NCBI GenBank assembly: GCA_002363035.1
Contig: DEWA01000005.1
Span: forward strand, 1 to 39,105
DNA: 39,105 nucleotides
From: Verrucomicrobia bacterium UBA3222
GTDB taxonomy: Bacteria; Verrucomicrobiota; Verrucomicrobiia; Opitutales; UBA9783
Reading direction: 5' to 3'
Under the pieces are notes generated by a model that saw only the letters and a list, made by a program, of their open reading frames with translations, ran no database searches and had not been told where the DNA came from. The translations under genes and the position numbers were made by a program. Positions 1 through 8,900 of this stretch are shown here, in pieces; the stretch's first letter is position 1, and the number at the start of each line of letters is the position of its first letter.

Positions 1-1088
1 CCGAACTGCGTCGATTGACGATAAATCGGACGTCGCAAATCCATTTGTTCGATAATCGCCGCCACACGACCGTCGAATACCTCCGTAACGGCCTTATTTA
101 AGCGATCCAAATCGCAATGTTCCGTGCCGTACGTCGTTAAATCGTAATGAATGGGATGCGTTCCGCCGATGGTGTACGCCAAACGCACTTCCACGCGATC
201 CGCCAGTTGCGCCGCAACAATATTCTTGGCAACCCAACGGCAAAAATACGCGCCCGAACGATCCACCTTCGACGGATCTTTACCCGAAAACGCCCCGCCG
301 CCGTGATGCGCCCATCCGCCGTAGGTGTCGGCGATGATTTTGCGCCCCGTCAAGCCCGTGTCGGCTTCCGGACCGCCGTAGGTAAATTGACCGCTCGAAT
401 TGATAAAGTATTTGGTATTCGCCGTCAACCATTTGGCAGGAATGACCGCCGGAATAACGCGTTCCCTGCAAAACGTCTCAATCTCCTTTTGCGAAACCGA
501 CTCGGCGTGTTGCGTTGCGATGACGATATTTTCGATTTCAATCGGCTCCAAACCTTCGTAACGCATCGTCACCAACATCTTGGAATCGGGACGCAGCCAA
601 TCGACATTTCCTTCTTTGCGCTCCGTTGCCAACTTTTGCGCGATTTTCTGCGCCAACAAATAGGACGCCGGCATCAGCTGTTCCGTTTCGTTGCAGGCGT
701 ACCCGAAGAAAAATCCCTGGTCGCCGGCACCGACCTCCGCCGCTTCCTCTTTTTCTTTCACCACCGCACCGTTAATCTCGCCCGACTGCTTCGTCAAAAG
801 ATTGGTAATAAACACCGTATCGGCATTGAAAAGCATCTCGGGATAGGTATAACCGATCTCGCGGATTGCCTGCCGAATAATCGCGTTGGTATCAAAAACC
901 GCGCTCGTCGTAATCTCCCCCGCCACCACGACGTGATTGGACTTCACGAGCGTCTCGCACGCCACATGCGCCTGCGGATCCTGCGCTAAGCAGGCATCCA
1001 AAATCGAATCCGAAATATAATCCGCGACCTTGTCGGGATGCCCCTCGCCGATACCCTCCGACGAAATATGCATTGTCTGTTTTGTCAT
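1..1088 (-). CDS. metK: S-adenosylmethionine synthetase, 3' end outside window
   Basis: Makes S-adenosylmethionine from methionine and ATP in the cytoplasm. On the minus strand an open frame runs without a stop from an ATG at 1088 to the window edge, 362 codons of an enzyme normally about 385-400 residues long, so only the last few dozen residues are missing. The N-terminus has the methionine/ATP-binding motif EGHPDK followed by a VADYISDSILDA segment. The phosphate-binding loop GGGAFSGKDPSKVDRSGAY lies around positions 225-290. A second ATG five codons in (MHISSEG) is an alternative start; I chose the first because it gives the usual spacing before EGHPDK. It is divergent from the MTA/SAH nucleosidase gene, which recycles products of the same cofactor. 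The family is certain; the start is moderately sure. Confidence 0.95.
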   Translation of the reverse strand, partial: MTKQTMHISSEGIGEGHPDKVADYISDSILDACLAQDPQAHVACETLVKSNHVVVAGEITTSAVFDTNAIIRQAIREIGYTYPEMLFNADTVFITNLLTKQSGEINGAVVKEKEEAAEVGAGDQGFFFGYACNETEQLMPASYLLAQKIAQKLATERKEGNVDWLRPDSKMLVTMRYEGLEPIEIENIVIATQHAESVSQKEIETFCRERVIPAVIPAKWLTANTKYFINSSGQFTYGGPEADTGLTGRKIIADTYGGWAHHGGGAFSGKDPSKVDRSGAYFCRWVAKNIVAAQLADRVEVRLAYTIGGTHPIHYDLTTYGTEHCDLDRLNKAVTEVFDGRVAAIIEQMDLRRPIYRQSTQF

Positions 1089-1354
1089 TTTTTGCTTGTT
1101 ATCTCTAACAAAAGCATAATTTTCGGAAAAGCAAGCCTTAAAACGACCTTTTGGCAATCGCCATCCGTTTTTTGCCTTAAAAAACGTGGAAACAACACCC
1201 ATGAGTACAAAATAAGACTCGTTTTGTCACTACCGAAGCGTTTTTTTAAGCAATCGGTTCTCCGCACACGGAAAATCATTGAAAAATCTTCATTTTTCCG
1301 TAAAATCTTAAGGAAGGAGGAAGGATTTTCCTCATACACGTAAAAAACGAACCT
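1089..1354. other. Divergent intergenic region between metK and mtnN
   Basis: This 266-base gap must hold the promoters of both flanking genes. A very purine-rich Shine-Dalgarno-like run (AGGAAGGAGGAAGG, 1311-1324) lies 30 bases before the mtnN ATG, too far to serve it directly. It is flanked by AAAATCTT (1302-1309) and AAGGATTTT (1321-1329), which can pair with one bulge and place the run in a loop. The open frames on either strand here look non-coding (Lys/Phe/Arg-rich, no recognisable motif). Confidence 0.4.
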
Positions 1355-2038
1355 ATGAAAAACATCGGATTATTGGTGGCGTGTGAAATCGAAGCCGTTC
1401 TCACACAGTATAAGTCGGAATTGCAACGCGTTCGGCAAAACGGCTTTAACGTTTATATCCTTGAACGCAAGGACTGCAAACTGCACTTTGTACACTCGGG
1501 CGTCGGACTGATTAAAGCGGCGGCGGCGGTTCAAATGCTCTGCGACTGTTTTAAGATCGAATTTTTGCTGAATTTCGGCGTCGTCGGAGCTCTGACGGAA
1601 CAACTGAAAACCGCCGATACCTGCTTTGTGTCGAAGGTCGTCCATTACGACATGGACACATCGGCATTGGATCATTGCGAAGTCGGTCGGTACTTGGAGT
1701 ATTCGGATATTTATCTACCCGCTTCCGCCGACGTTTTGGGAACCGTTCGTGCGCTTTACCCGAACATTCCGACGGCAGTGTGTGCCTGCGCCGACAAATT
1801 TGTGGATGCACCCGAGAAAAAAACAGCTCTTCATCGGCAGTTCGGCGCGGACATTTGCGACATGGAAAGTGCCGCGGTGATTCTTGTTTGCGATTTGAAT
1901 CATATCCCGAATTTGCTGATTAAAACGGTTTCAGACAGCATCACGGGCGGTGCCGACGAATTCCAAAAACGCCTTAAAACTACTGCCGAAACGTGCATGA
2001 CCATCGTCGATAAAGTGCTTGCGGCGGGTGTAATTTGA
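1355..2038 (+). CDS. mtnN: 5'-methylthioadenosine/S-adenosylhomocysteine nucleosidase
   Basis: Hydrolyses the N-glycosidic bond of methylthioadenosine and S-adenosylhomocysteine, clearing by-products of SAM use. The 227 residues match the family length (about 230). Visible landmarks are the N-terminal glycine-rich strand ending in Glu13 (equivalent to the catalytic acid of the E. coli enzyme), SGVGLIKAAAA (48-58), NFGVVGAL (73-80), the ribose-binding DMESAA with Glu171, and KTVSDS with the catalytic-type Asp194. ATG at 1355 fits the family N-terminus, but no good ribosome-binding site lies within 12 bases; a strong purine run lies about 30 bases upstream. Its divergent partner metK makes SAM, so the two genes bracket the methyl cycle. 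Confidence 0.92.
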   Translation: MKNIGLLVACEIEAVLTQYKSELQRVRQNGFNVYILERKDCKLHFVHSGVGLIKAAAAVQMLCDCFKIEFLLNFGVVGALTEQLKTADTCFVSKVVHYDMDTSALDHCEVGRYLEYSDIYLPASADVLGTVRALYPNIPTAVCACADKFVDAPEKKTALHRQFGADICDMESAAVILVCDLNHIPNLLIKTVSDSITGGADEFQKRLKTTAETCMTIVDKVLAAGVI

Positions 2039-2325
2039 AGTGCGCAAAGAAGCGAAATCCGTCATTTTCCAACCGTAATAAGGTACAGTATTGGCGGTTC
2101 GCACTCGGTCGACTGTCTTTGAAAAATCATTGCCCGTCTTTCTCGCAGGCGGTGTTTATGTCGGGTGCGTATTTAAATACCGTTTAGAAAACTTTCGTCG
2201 TCATCCTCGCAACTTTCTTCGTTACTGCTCGATTTACCACAGGCGGTCGCGGTGAAGACCAAATTTTCCATTGTTTGGTATCATCACCGTCATTCCTCGA
2301 ACATCAGGCAGTTCAACGATATTCT

Positions 2326-2949
2326 TTACTTTCCAAGCCGCTCAAAGGTTGCTTTTTCGTTTTCGATCGTCGTAGAGAGCCCGTGTCCGGGATAAACGCA
2401 AGTACTCGGCGGCAACTGCGACAGGCGCGCCAGGGAGGTTTTCATTTTCTCCGACGAACCGCCCAAATCCGTTCGCCCGATCGTCTGGTAAAATAACGTG
2501 TCTCCGACAAAAAGTTGGTTGTTTGCTTTATCATAAAAGCCAACGCTTCCGAACGTATGCCCCGGTAAATGCAAAACTTCGAACGACCAATCGCCGCATG
2601 TCAGCGTTTCTCCGCCATTTAGAAGAACATTCGACTCAAACGGTTCATACGGCTGATCTCCTGCAATCATTTTCTGCAAGGGAACGTTATTAACCAACAG
2701 CACATCGTCCCGATGGAGATAAAGCTTTGCCTTTAAATTCTCTTGAAAGGCTTTCGCATCCGCAACATGATCCCAATGCCCGTGCGTCAAAAATACATGC
2801 ACCTCCAAACCGTTTAATTTCGATTGAAGTGCCTTAAAGCTTCCCGGAGCCGCATCGATGACGCAGGCAATTTTTCGATCCCGAGCGATGCAGTAATAAA
2901 CATTCGTCCGATACGGCGGGTCACAAATCAATGCTTCAAATCCGATCAT
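2326..2949 (-). CDS. Metallo-beta-lactamase-fold hydrolase (glyoxalase II-like)
   Basis: A 207-residue single-domain MBL-fold hydrolase. The metal ligands are visible in order: THGHWDH (His56, His58, Asp60, His61), LPGHTFGS, GDTLF and a late YPGHG. This set is typical of the small YcbL/glyoxalase II-like group that hydrolyses thioesters such as S-lactoylglutathione; the substrate here cannot be read from the sequence. Its ATG overlaps the dprA stop by four bases (ATGA), so the two are translationally coupled on one message, as MBL genes often are with unrelated neighbours. Downstream, 2039-2325 holds nothing I can identify. Confidence 0.85.
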   Translation of the reverse strand: MIGFEALICDPPYRTNVYYCIARDRKIACVIDAAPGSFKALQSKLNGLEVHVFLTHGHWDHVADAKAFQENLKAKLYLHRDDVLLVNNVPLQKMIAGDQPYEPFESNVLLNGGETLTCGDWSFEVLHLPGHTFGSVGFYDKANNQLFVGDTLFYQTIGRTDLGGSSEKMKTSLARLSQLPPSTCVYPGHGLSTTIENEKATFERLGK

Positions 2950-4061
2950 AATTCAAACAACCCGTCGTTTCGGCGCACAATCCAACGGTTCAGTTCCAGC
3001 GAAAACAAAACCCGTTGCAACACTTCGGGTTCCAATTCGCAATACACACACAATTCCGAACTTCCGAGCGCTCCCTTCGTTTTTAAAGTTTCATACACCC
3101 GCAACTCCGCGCCCTCCAAAGAAGGTTCCTTTTCGCGCCGAACATCCCGCATTTTTGCTTCGAAATCCAGCTGTAACGGTAACGGCGGTGCCGCTTTTAA
3201 ATCTTCCAGCACATCATCGACGCACGTCGCCAACGTCGCGCCGTCGCGAATAAGCGCATGGCACCCGCAGCTCAGCGGCGAATCAATCCGCCCCGGTGTC
3301 GCAAACACGGGTCGATTTTGATCATTGGCAAACGCCGCCGTCAGCATACTGCCGCCTTTAACATCGGATTCAATGACCCACGTTGCCTGCGACATGCCCG
3401 ACAAAATCCGATTTCTTCGCGGAAATGTCATGCGATCGGCACGCATCCCGAGCGGAAATTCCGACAGCAGGCACCCGTGTTGTTTCACTTGCGCATACAA
3501 ATCGGCATTCTCTGGAGGATAAATGCGATCCAACCCGCATCCCAACACCGCTACGGTCGCACCTTTGACACGCAACGCCCCGCGATGGGCGGCGGTATCG
3601 ATGCCGCGCGCAAATCCGCTCGCCACGCACCAACCGCGCTCGGTGCATTCGGCACCGAACCGTTCCGCCAGTTGTAACCCGTACGCCGTCGCATACCGAC
3701 TGCCCACAATGGCAATCGTTCGATCCGACGGTCGCAACGCACCGAGCAGATACAACCCGATCGGCGGATCGTAGATATTTTTCAACAGCGGCGGATAATC
3801 CGGATGCTCAAAGGAGATAAAAACAGCCCCCATCGCGGCTAAGCGCTTTTTTTCCGCCGTCGGATCAAACAACGACCGCCACTGACACAAATTTTTACAA
3901 GCGGCAGTCGTAATCCCGACGCGCTTAAAATCCGCCTCTGTTCCGTTCAGTATTGCCTGCGGATCGTTGCCAAAATTTTGCAATAAACGCTGCAACGTCA
4001 CCCACCCGACTCGCGGAAGCGCATTCAAAATTAAGTAAGCGTCTTCGCGCGACAGGGACAT
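2946..4061 (-). CDS. dprA: DNA-processing protein DprA
   Basis: DprA binds incoming single-stranded DNA and loads RecA during natural transformation. The 371-residue frame has the expected order: an N-terminal helix-hairpin-helix/SAM-like region (1-70, with LPRVGWVTLQRLL), the Rossmann-like core with VGSRYATAYG, ASGFARGIDTAAHRGA, AVLGCGLDRIYPPEN and FPRRNRILSGMSQ, and a C-terminal winged-helix region from about 310. All core motifs are intact, so the protein is likely functional. With the ComEC gene at 37624 it suggests competence, although uptake pilus genes are not in this window. The start is the ATG at 4061. It is co-transcribed with the downstream MBL hydrolase through an ATGA overlap. 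Confidence 0.94.
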   Translation of the reverse strand: MSLSREDAYLILNALPRVGWVTLQRLLQNFGNDPQAILNGTEADFKRVGITTAACKNLCQWRSLFDPTAEKKRLAAMGAVFISFEHPDYPPLLKNIYDPPIGLYLLGALRPSDRTIAIVGSRYATAYGLQLAERFGAECTERGWCVASGFARGIDTAAHRGALRVKGATVAVLGCGLDRIYPPENADLYAQVKQHGCLLSEFPLGMRADRMTFPRRNRILSGMSQATWVIESDVKGGSMLTAAFANDQNRPVFATPGRIDSPLSCGCHALIRDGATLATCVDDVLEDLKAAPPLPLQLDFEAKMRDVRREKEPSLEGAELRVYETLKTKGALGSSELCVYCELEPEVLQRVLFSLELNRWIVRRNDGLFEL

Positions 4062-4540
4062 AACCAGGAACTACACCTGCAGTATGCCATGTTTTTAATG
4101 ATTACGGAATCGATTTTTGAAAATATAACATCTGAGGGATGGTAGGGGAAAGTTAGGCTTTTGTGTACGAAAGGACAAAAGGTTCAACTTTTGTTGCGAA
4201 CACATGAAGCAACAGCAATAGTAAAACTAACCGAAGGGACAAAAGGATGCGATCTAAAGAGGTTTTGAAAACACCTTTGGACGAACCTAACGACACGATG
4301 TCATGGAGACATGAATAACATCAGGTGTAATGAAGTTTGTAAAAGCTAAAATTTTCGAGATAAAGGATAATAACAAATCAAGGAAGTCTACTCACGCGAA
4401 AATACCCTACGCAACTACCACACATGCAAAAAAACTAAACAACAACCACGTAGCAAAATTACAAAATCAAACACCCTGCTCCCTAGAACAGAGCATCGCC
4501 ACCGGAAGAGGACACTATCTCTACCGAATCTGATAGAGAT
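4062..4540 (+). other. Gene-free stretch with nested complementary segments (possible structured RNA)
   Basis: No convincing gene lies here; the region is A-rich and T-poor on the plus strand from about 4330. The first part has dense pairing potential. GTTAGG (4152-4157) can close on CCTAAC (4286-4291). Directly adjacent, CTTTTGT (4158-4164) and ACAAAAG (4175-4181) pair; the same two heptamers recur at 4188-4194 and 4239-4245, so alternative pairings exclude one another. TGTTGC/GCAACA (4192-4197/4209-4214) and TCATG-GAGA-CATGA (4301-4314, a GNRA loop) add hairpins. ACACCT (4271-4276) can pair with AGGTGT (4323-4328), pseudoknot-like. Further hairpins are at 4477-4495 and 4517-4540. I could not match it to RNase P RNA, tmRNA, 6S or SRP RNA, so its identity is unknown. 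Confidence 0.4.
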
Positions 4541-4786
4541 TTACGCCCTTACCACCCCCACCCTTCGGTGCTCCTTATCCCACTCAACCACTCCGTCAAT
4601 CAACGCAAACAAGGTAAAATCCCGTCCCAAGCCGACATTCTTCCCGGGATGGTACTGCGTGCCGCGCTGGCGCATGAGGATTGTTCCGGCGCGCACTTTC
4701 TCGCCGCCGTAACGTTTGACGCCCAAATTCTTGCAACGACTGTCCCGTCCGTTCCGCGATGAACCTTGTGCAGCATGATGCGACAT
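4541..4786 (-). CDS. rpmA: 50S ribosomal protein L27
   Basis: An 81-residue L27 located near the peptidyl-transferase centre of the large subunit. The N-terminus reads [16 protein letters not shown], the Gly/Ser/Arg-rich tail typical of L27, without the cleaved N-terminal extension found in Firmicutes. Further on are [20 protein letters not shown] and [19 protein letters not shown], which are diagnostic. It is the second gene of the usual rplU-rpmA pair, 32 bases downstream of rplU. Confidence 0.96.
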   Translation of the reverse strand: MSHHAAQGSSRNGRDSRCKNLGVKRYGGEKVRAGTILMRQRGTQYHPGKNVGLGRDFTLFALIDGVVEWDKEHRRVGVVRA

Positions 4787-4818
4787 AACAAATGATCCTT
4801 CCCTTAGTTTTTAAACTC

Positions 4819-5146
4819 CTAATTTTTGAACTCAACGGCTTCCACCTTAATGATCGATATCGCCTGGCGAAAGCCCTGCTTGCGCTGAAAACCGCCGCGA
4901 CGACGATGCTTCAGTATGGTAACTTTTTTGTCGCGTTTATTCTCCAAAACCTTCACGCGCACCGTCGCATTTTCCAAAACCGGCTGCCCGAAACGGACGC
5001 CCGCGGCATCTTCGTACATCAGAACGTCTTTGAGCTCCAACTCGCTTCCTGCTTCCGTATTCGGATAACGCATCACCTTTAAAACATCACCCGTCCGCAC
5101 GCAAAACTGCTGCCCCTGTGTCTTAACGACCGACTTCGCACTCCAT
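4819..5146 (-). CDS. rplU: 50S ribosomal protein L21, start codon out of frame
   Basis: The L21 body is clear: VVKTQGQQFCVRTGDVLKV, then a central beta region, then the basic C-terminal KHRRRGGFQRKQGFRQ. It lies directly upstream of rpmA, its normal partner. The 5' end is odd. The L21 frame has no ATG, GTG or TTG between the coding body and the antisense of the tRNA gene. The only candidates behind an AAGGAG element are ATG (5146-5144) and GTG (5141-5139), both in other frames. The ATG frame stops after seven codons. A tandem GTCGGTCG lies at the junction (5134-5127); removing one GTCG would join the ATG to the L21 body as M-E-C-E-V-V-K-T-Q. The end given here is that putative ATG. This is a true frameshift, a non-standard start or a sequence error. 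Confidence 0.85.
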
Positions 5147-5201
5147 CTCCTTTTATCTTGCCTATTTCGGATAAAAATTCCCGTATAAGAGTGTTCTTCT
5201 T

Positions 5202-5287
5202 GCCCGGATGGCGGAACGGTAGACGCTGAGGACTTAAAATCCTCTGATCGTAAGATCGTGCGGGTTCGAGTCCCGCTCCGGGCACCA
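5202..5287 (+). tRNA. tRNA-Leu (anticodon UAA)
   Basis: An 86-base class II tRNA with encoded CCA. The acceptor stem GCCCGGA (5202-5208) pairs with TCCGGGC (5277-5283), followed by the discriminator A and CCA. The anticodon stem GAGGA/TCCTC encloses loop CTTAAAA with anticodon TAA (5235-5237). A long variable arm (TGATCGTAAGATCGT) and the T loop GGTTCGAGTCC follow, as expected for leucine. It is transcribed away from rplU. Confidence 0.97.
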
Positions 5288-5446
5288 GGTTCCGAAGCGA
5301 TTTGTATTGTACCGCGTTCGAATGTGCTCCGAATGTATAAGATTCGAAGGTTAGGGGATGGATTGTAAGTATTTATGTGACGGGTTCCGAGCATTTGAGT
5401 GATGCGCTTTGCGTTGTCGCGGAATGGGCTTCAAGCGTCGCGTCGC

Positions 5447-5554
5447 GGAATATACTCCGAATTTTGTGGAATATGTTTCGAACATCCGGAAATGTGCCCT
5501 GAATGTTTGCGGAATATCCTCTGAATATTAGAGGATATGCTCCGAATGATGAGA
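5447..5554. repeat. Degenerate ~22-base tandem repeat, five units
   Basis: Five consecutive units of 20-23 bases begin at 5447, 5468, 5488, 5511 and 5533. Each opens with GGAATAT or a close variant and carries a CTCCGAAT-like core: GGAATATACTCCGAATT, GGAATATGTTTCGAAC, GGAAATGTGCCCTGAATG, GGAATATCCTCTGAAT and GGATATGCTCCGAATG. Related words occur upstream (GTTCGAATGTGCTCCGAATG near 5315, GGAATGGGCTTCAAG at 5421). Unit length is not a multiple of three, so coding is unlikely. Function unknown; it lies about 430 bases before the giant gene. Confidence 0.6.
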
Positions 5555-5914
5555 GGCTTCGGGTATCGGACGGTTATTTGTGAGGGCCTTGAGCATGTAA
5601 AGGCTTTAAGGATGTAAAAAAGGAACAGATTGCGGCTACCGAAAAGATAGGAACCGCATGTCGGGAGAAACGGATCCCGAACGTCAAATTTCCAAAAGTT
5701 CTTAATTTATTTCAGCACTATATAGGTTATTTCAATAACCTGCTCCGTCGAATGAGGAACGGCATATCTGCCCGTTTCGTACCGCCAGCCGTTTTTTATT
5801 TAAAAAGCGCAAAAAAGTCCCATTCATTCCCTGACGTTTAATTTCCTCCGAACTTTATCCCTTCTCAATCGTTTTATCTCCTTTTAATACCTTTTAAATA
5901 AAATCCGTAAATTA

Positions 5915-5943
5915 TTGACATGTTTTATAAAAAACGATATTGA
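5915..5943 (+). promoter_or_regulatory. Sigma-70-type promoter of the giant Cys-rich gene
   Basis: A perfect -35 TTGACA (5915-5920) and a -10 TATTGA (5938-5943) are separated by exactly 17 bases. Transcription from here would begin near 5950, downstream of the TTG at 5940, which supports the ATG at 5979 as the true start. AAAGG (5969-5973) lies five bases before that ATG. Confidence 0.65.
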
Positions 5944-5978
5944 AAACCGCTTCGAAAACGCTTAAACTAAAGGCAACT

Positions 5979-8900
5979 ATGAGCCCGATCAGGATGTTAA
6001 AGTTGTTTTCAGCGGCGGCAGTCGTCGGGTTTTCCGCTACGAATGCGCAGGCGTGGTTTTGTCCGAAGTGCAATGTAAAACACGAGGAGGCGATTTGTCC
6101 GAACGCGAACACAACGGATCAATTCGGCATTTGGCAGCCGACCTGGTGGTGCGACGCATGCAACAGCATTCATTTTCCGAAACAGTGGTGGTGGGATGGG
6201 GAGCAACTGCTGGTGACCTGTAAAAACGGGTGCTGGCCGTGTCAAACGTGCAACGCGGTTCATTCCGCCGAAGATACCTTCACCCCAAACGCCTGGTGTT
6301 GTCCGATATGCCGAACGAAACACACCGGAGGTCAGTCGTATTGCGAGCAAACGCAGGGTAATAACACAAAGGAAGTGTGGTATTGCCCGAGCTGTAACAA
6401 ACCGCACGGGACGTACGAACCGTGCGAATCGGCATGGTTTTGCGACGAATGCAAAAAAGGGCATCTTATCGGCGAGACCTGCCCGAACGGTCGTTGGTAC
6501 TGCAGTATTTGTCAAAAGGCTTACGCCGAAAACGATAAGTGTGAACACAGTTGGAATTGTCCCACGGTCGGCGGTTGCGGGAAAACCCATCGATTCAACG
6601 AAATCTGCCCGAAAGGCAATATGTACTGTTTATCGTGCAGGAAGGTTCTGTTAAAGGATGGCAGTTGTGACCATTATTGGGCGTGTTCAGCGTGCAACAA
6701 ACATCACGCGATGAACGAAACTTGCCCGAACAATTACTGGTATTGTACGGAATGCAAAGAAGCAAAGCAGGCGGATGAGGAATGCGAACACGCCTGGTAT
6801 TGTTCCGTTTGCCACGGTTCGTACGCCATCGGGCAACCGTGCGCCTGCGGTAAATTTTACTGCAGAGCGGAAGATAAGAGACTGGCGATCGGAGAAAATT
6901 GTCCGCACTACTGGTGGTGCGCAACGGAGGAAAAACACCACGCGGCGGACTTTGTCTGTACCGCAACGGATCCTCATCGCTGGTACTGCCTGACCTGCCA
7001 AACGGCGGTTGATGTCGGGAAAGCCTGCAACGATTTCTGGTATTGTACCGCCTGCGCGCAACGGCATGCGTTGAATGACGTTTGCCCGAACGGACGTTTT
7101 TATTGTTCTTCCTGCAACGGTGTTCTGGAAAAAACGCAGCATTGCGGGCATTACTGGGCATGTCCGATCTGCGAAACGCACCACACGATGAATGACGTTT
7201 GCCCGAACAATTACTGGTTCTGCGCGACCTGTCAACAGGCATATGCGACGGATGGGCATTGTGAGCACGGCTGGCACTGCGAAACATGCAAAAGAATTTA
7301 CGCTTTGGATGCCTGTTGCGAACACAGCTGGTATTGTCCTGGCGACGAAAGCAAGCACCCCCGATCGGATACCAATGTCGACGGCTATTGTGTATGTGGG
7401 ACGTGCAATAAGATCCTCGCACCGAACGAAACCTGCGAGCACTACTGGGCATGCGCAACACATAATACGCATCATGCCGCGGATGCCGTGTGTCCCGAAA
7501 GCAATTTATGGTATTGCGAAACGTGCAAAACAACCTACGCTTTGGATGCCTGTTGCGATCATTCCTGGTATTGCCCGGGAGATCAACAAAAGCACCCCCG
7601 ATCGGATACCGATGTCGCCGGCTATTGCGTGTGCGAGACGTGCAAAAGGATCCTCGCGCCGAACGAAAACTGCCCGCACTACTGGTATTGTACGACGGAA
7701 AGCAAACACCACGCGGCAGATGTTGTGTGTACCGCGACGAATCCGCATCGCTGGTATTGCCCGAATGAAGCATGTCGAAAGGCTTACGACGTCGGGAAGG
7801 CGTGTGCGCATTCCTGGTACTGCACCGCCTGCGCGCAACGGCATGCATTGGATGAAGAATGTCAAAACGGTTGGCGATACTGCACAAATTGCGAGAAAAT
7901 TTTGGAACGAGAAGAAAATTGCGGCCATTACTGGTGGTGTGCAACCTGCACAACCCACCATGCCGTCGGTTCCGACTGCCCACAGGATCACAGCTGGTAT
8001 TGTTCCGATTGCCCTGGTGTGTACGCCGCAACCGCAAGCTGTGAACATCGTTGGTACTGTTCCGATCATTTGACACATCACACGACCCAGACGGATCCAC
8101 ACTGCGAGTACGGCTGGTATTGCCCGAAGTGCAATGAACGGCATACGTTCACGGAAGCCTGCGCTGAAGGTTATTGGTATTGCAAAGAAGACGGCTGTCG
8201 GTGTGCGTATAATTCGTTAAATCAAACGTCCTGTACGCATTCCTGGTATTGTTACGTCGATAACGACCATGCGGGACATCGCTACAGCCATTTGAAGACG
8301 GCGACCTGCTCCGACAAGTATCGTTGGTGCGGCGAAGACGGTTGCGATCGTGTTTATGCGCCGGAACAGCATTGTGCCCACAAGTGGTGGTGTACAACGC
8401 ACACCGATTGGCACGCATATGACGCAACCTGCAACGGCAACTGGTTCTGCGAAAACTGCCTGACGGTTCAGGATGCCGATACCGCTTGTAGTCATTACTG
8501 GTATTGTCCGGGATGCACAAACAAACACACGACCTCTACGGCAAACTGCCCGAGCAGCGGCTATGGTTATTGTGCAACGGATACCGCCCGTCTCGCGCCG
8601 AACGAAAACTGTGCCCATTTTTGGTATTGTACGACGGAAAACAAACACCACGCGGCAGATGACATTTGTACCGCAACGGATCCGCATCGCTGGTATTGCC
8701 CGAACGAAGCGTGTCGTACGGCTTACGACGTCGGCAAGGCGTGCGCGCACTCCTGGTACTGCGACGGATGTAAAACAAAACATGCTTTGGACGAGACTTG
8801 TCCCAACGGCTACATGTATTGTTCGAACCAGGGCTGTAAAAAAGTTCTAAGTCCGACCGAAAGCTGTGTGCATTATTGGGCATGCCCCGAGTGTGAAAAA

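Larger units (their letters stand above)
5288..5978. other. Long leader region of the giant Cys-rich gene
   Basis: About 690 bases without a gene between tRNA-Leu and the giant protein's ATG. The first half (about 5310-5555) is made of degenerate short repeats annotated separately. The remainder becomes AT-rich and ends in the promoter and ribosome-binding site of the giant gene. I saw no tRNA, protein motif or clear terminator after the tRNA. Confidence 0.5.

Noticed and set aside
4135..4540. tmRNA or RNase P RNA in the gap between dprA and rpmA
   Set aside because: No tRNA-like ends, no short tag frame ending in an LAA-type peptide, and none of the conserved RNase P core words; only unspecific pairing remains.
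5147..5394. Long N-terminal extension of L21 to a TTG at 5394
   Set aside because: It runs antisense through tRNA-Leu and would nearly double the protein; L21 has no such extension.
5940..5978. TTG at 5940 as start of the giant protein
   Set aside because: It overlaps the -10 element; the ATG at 5979 has a good AAAGG site and begins a clean signal peptide.
6595..8100. 501-codon minus-strand frame inside the giant gene
   Set aside because: Its Arg/Ser/Asn/Thr-rich content is the antisense image of the Cys/Trp repeats; no motif or ribosome-binding site supports it.
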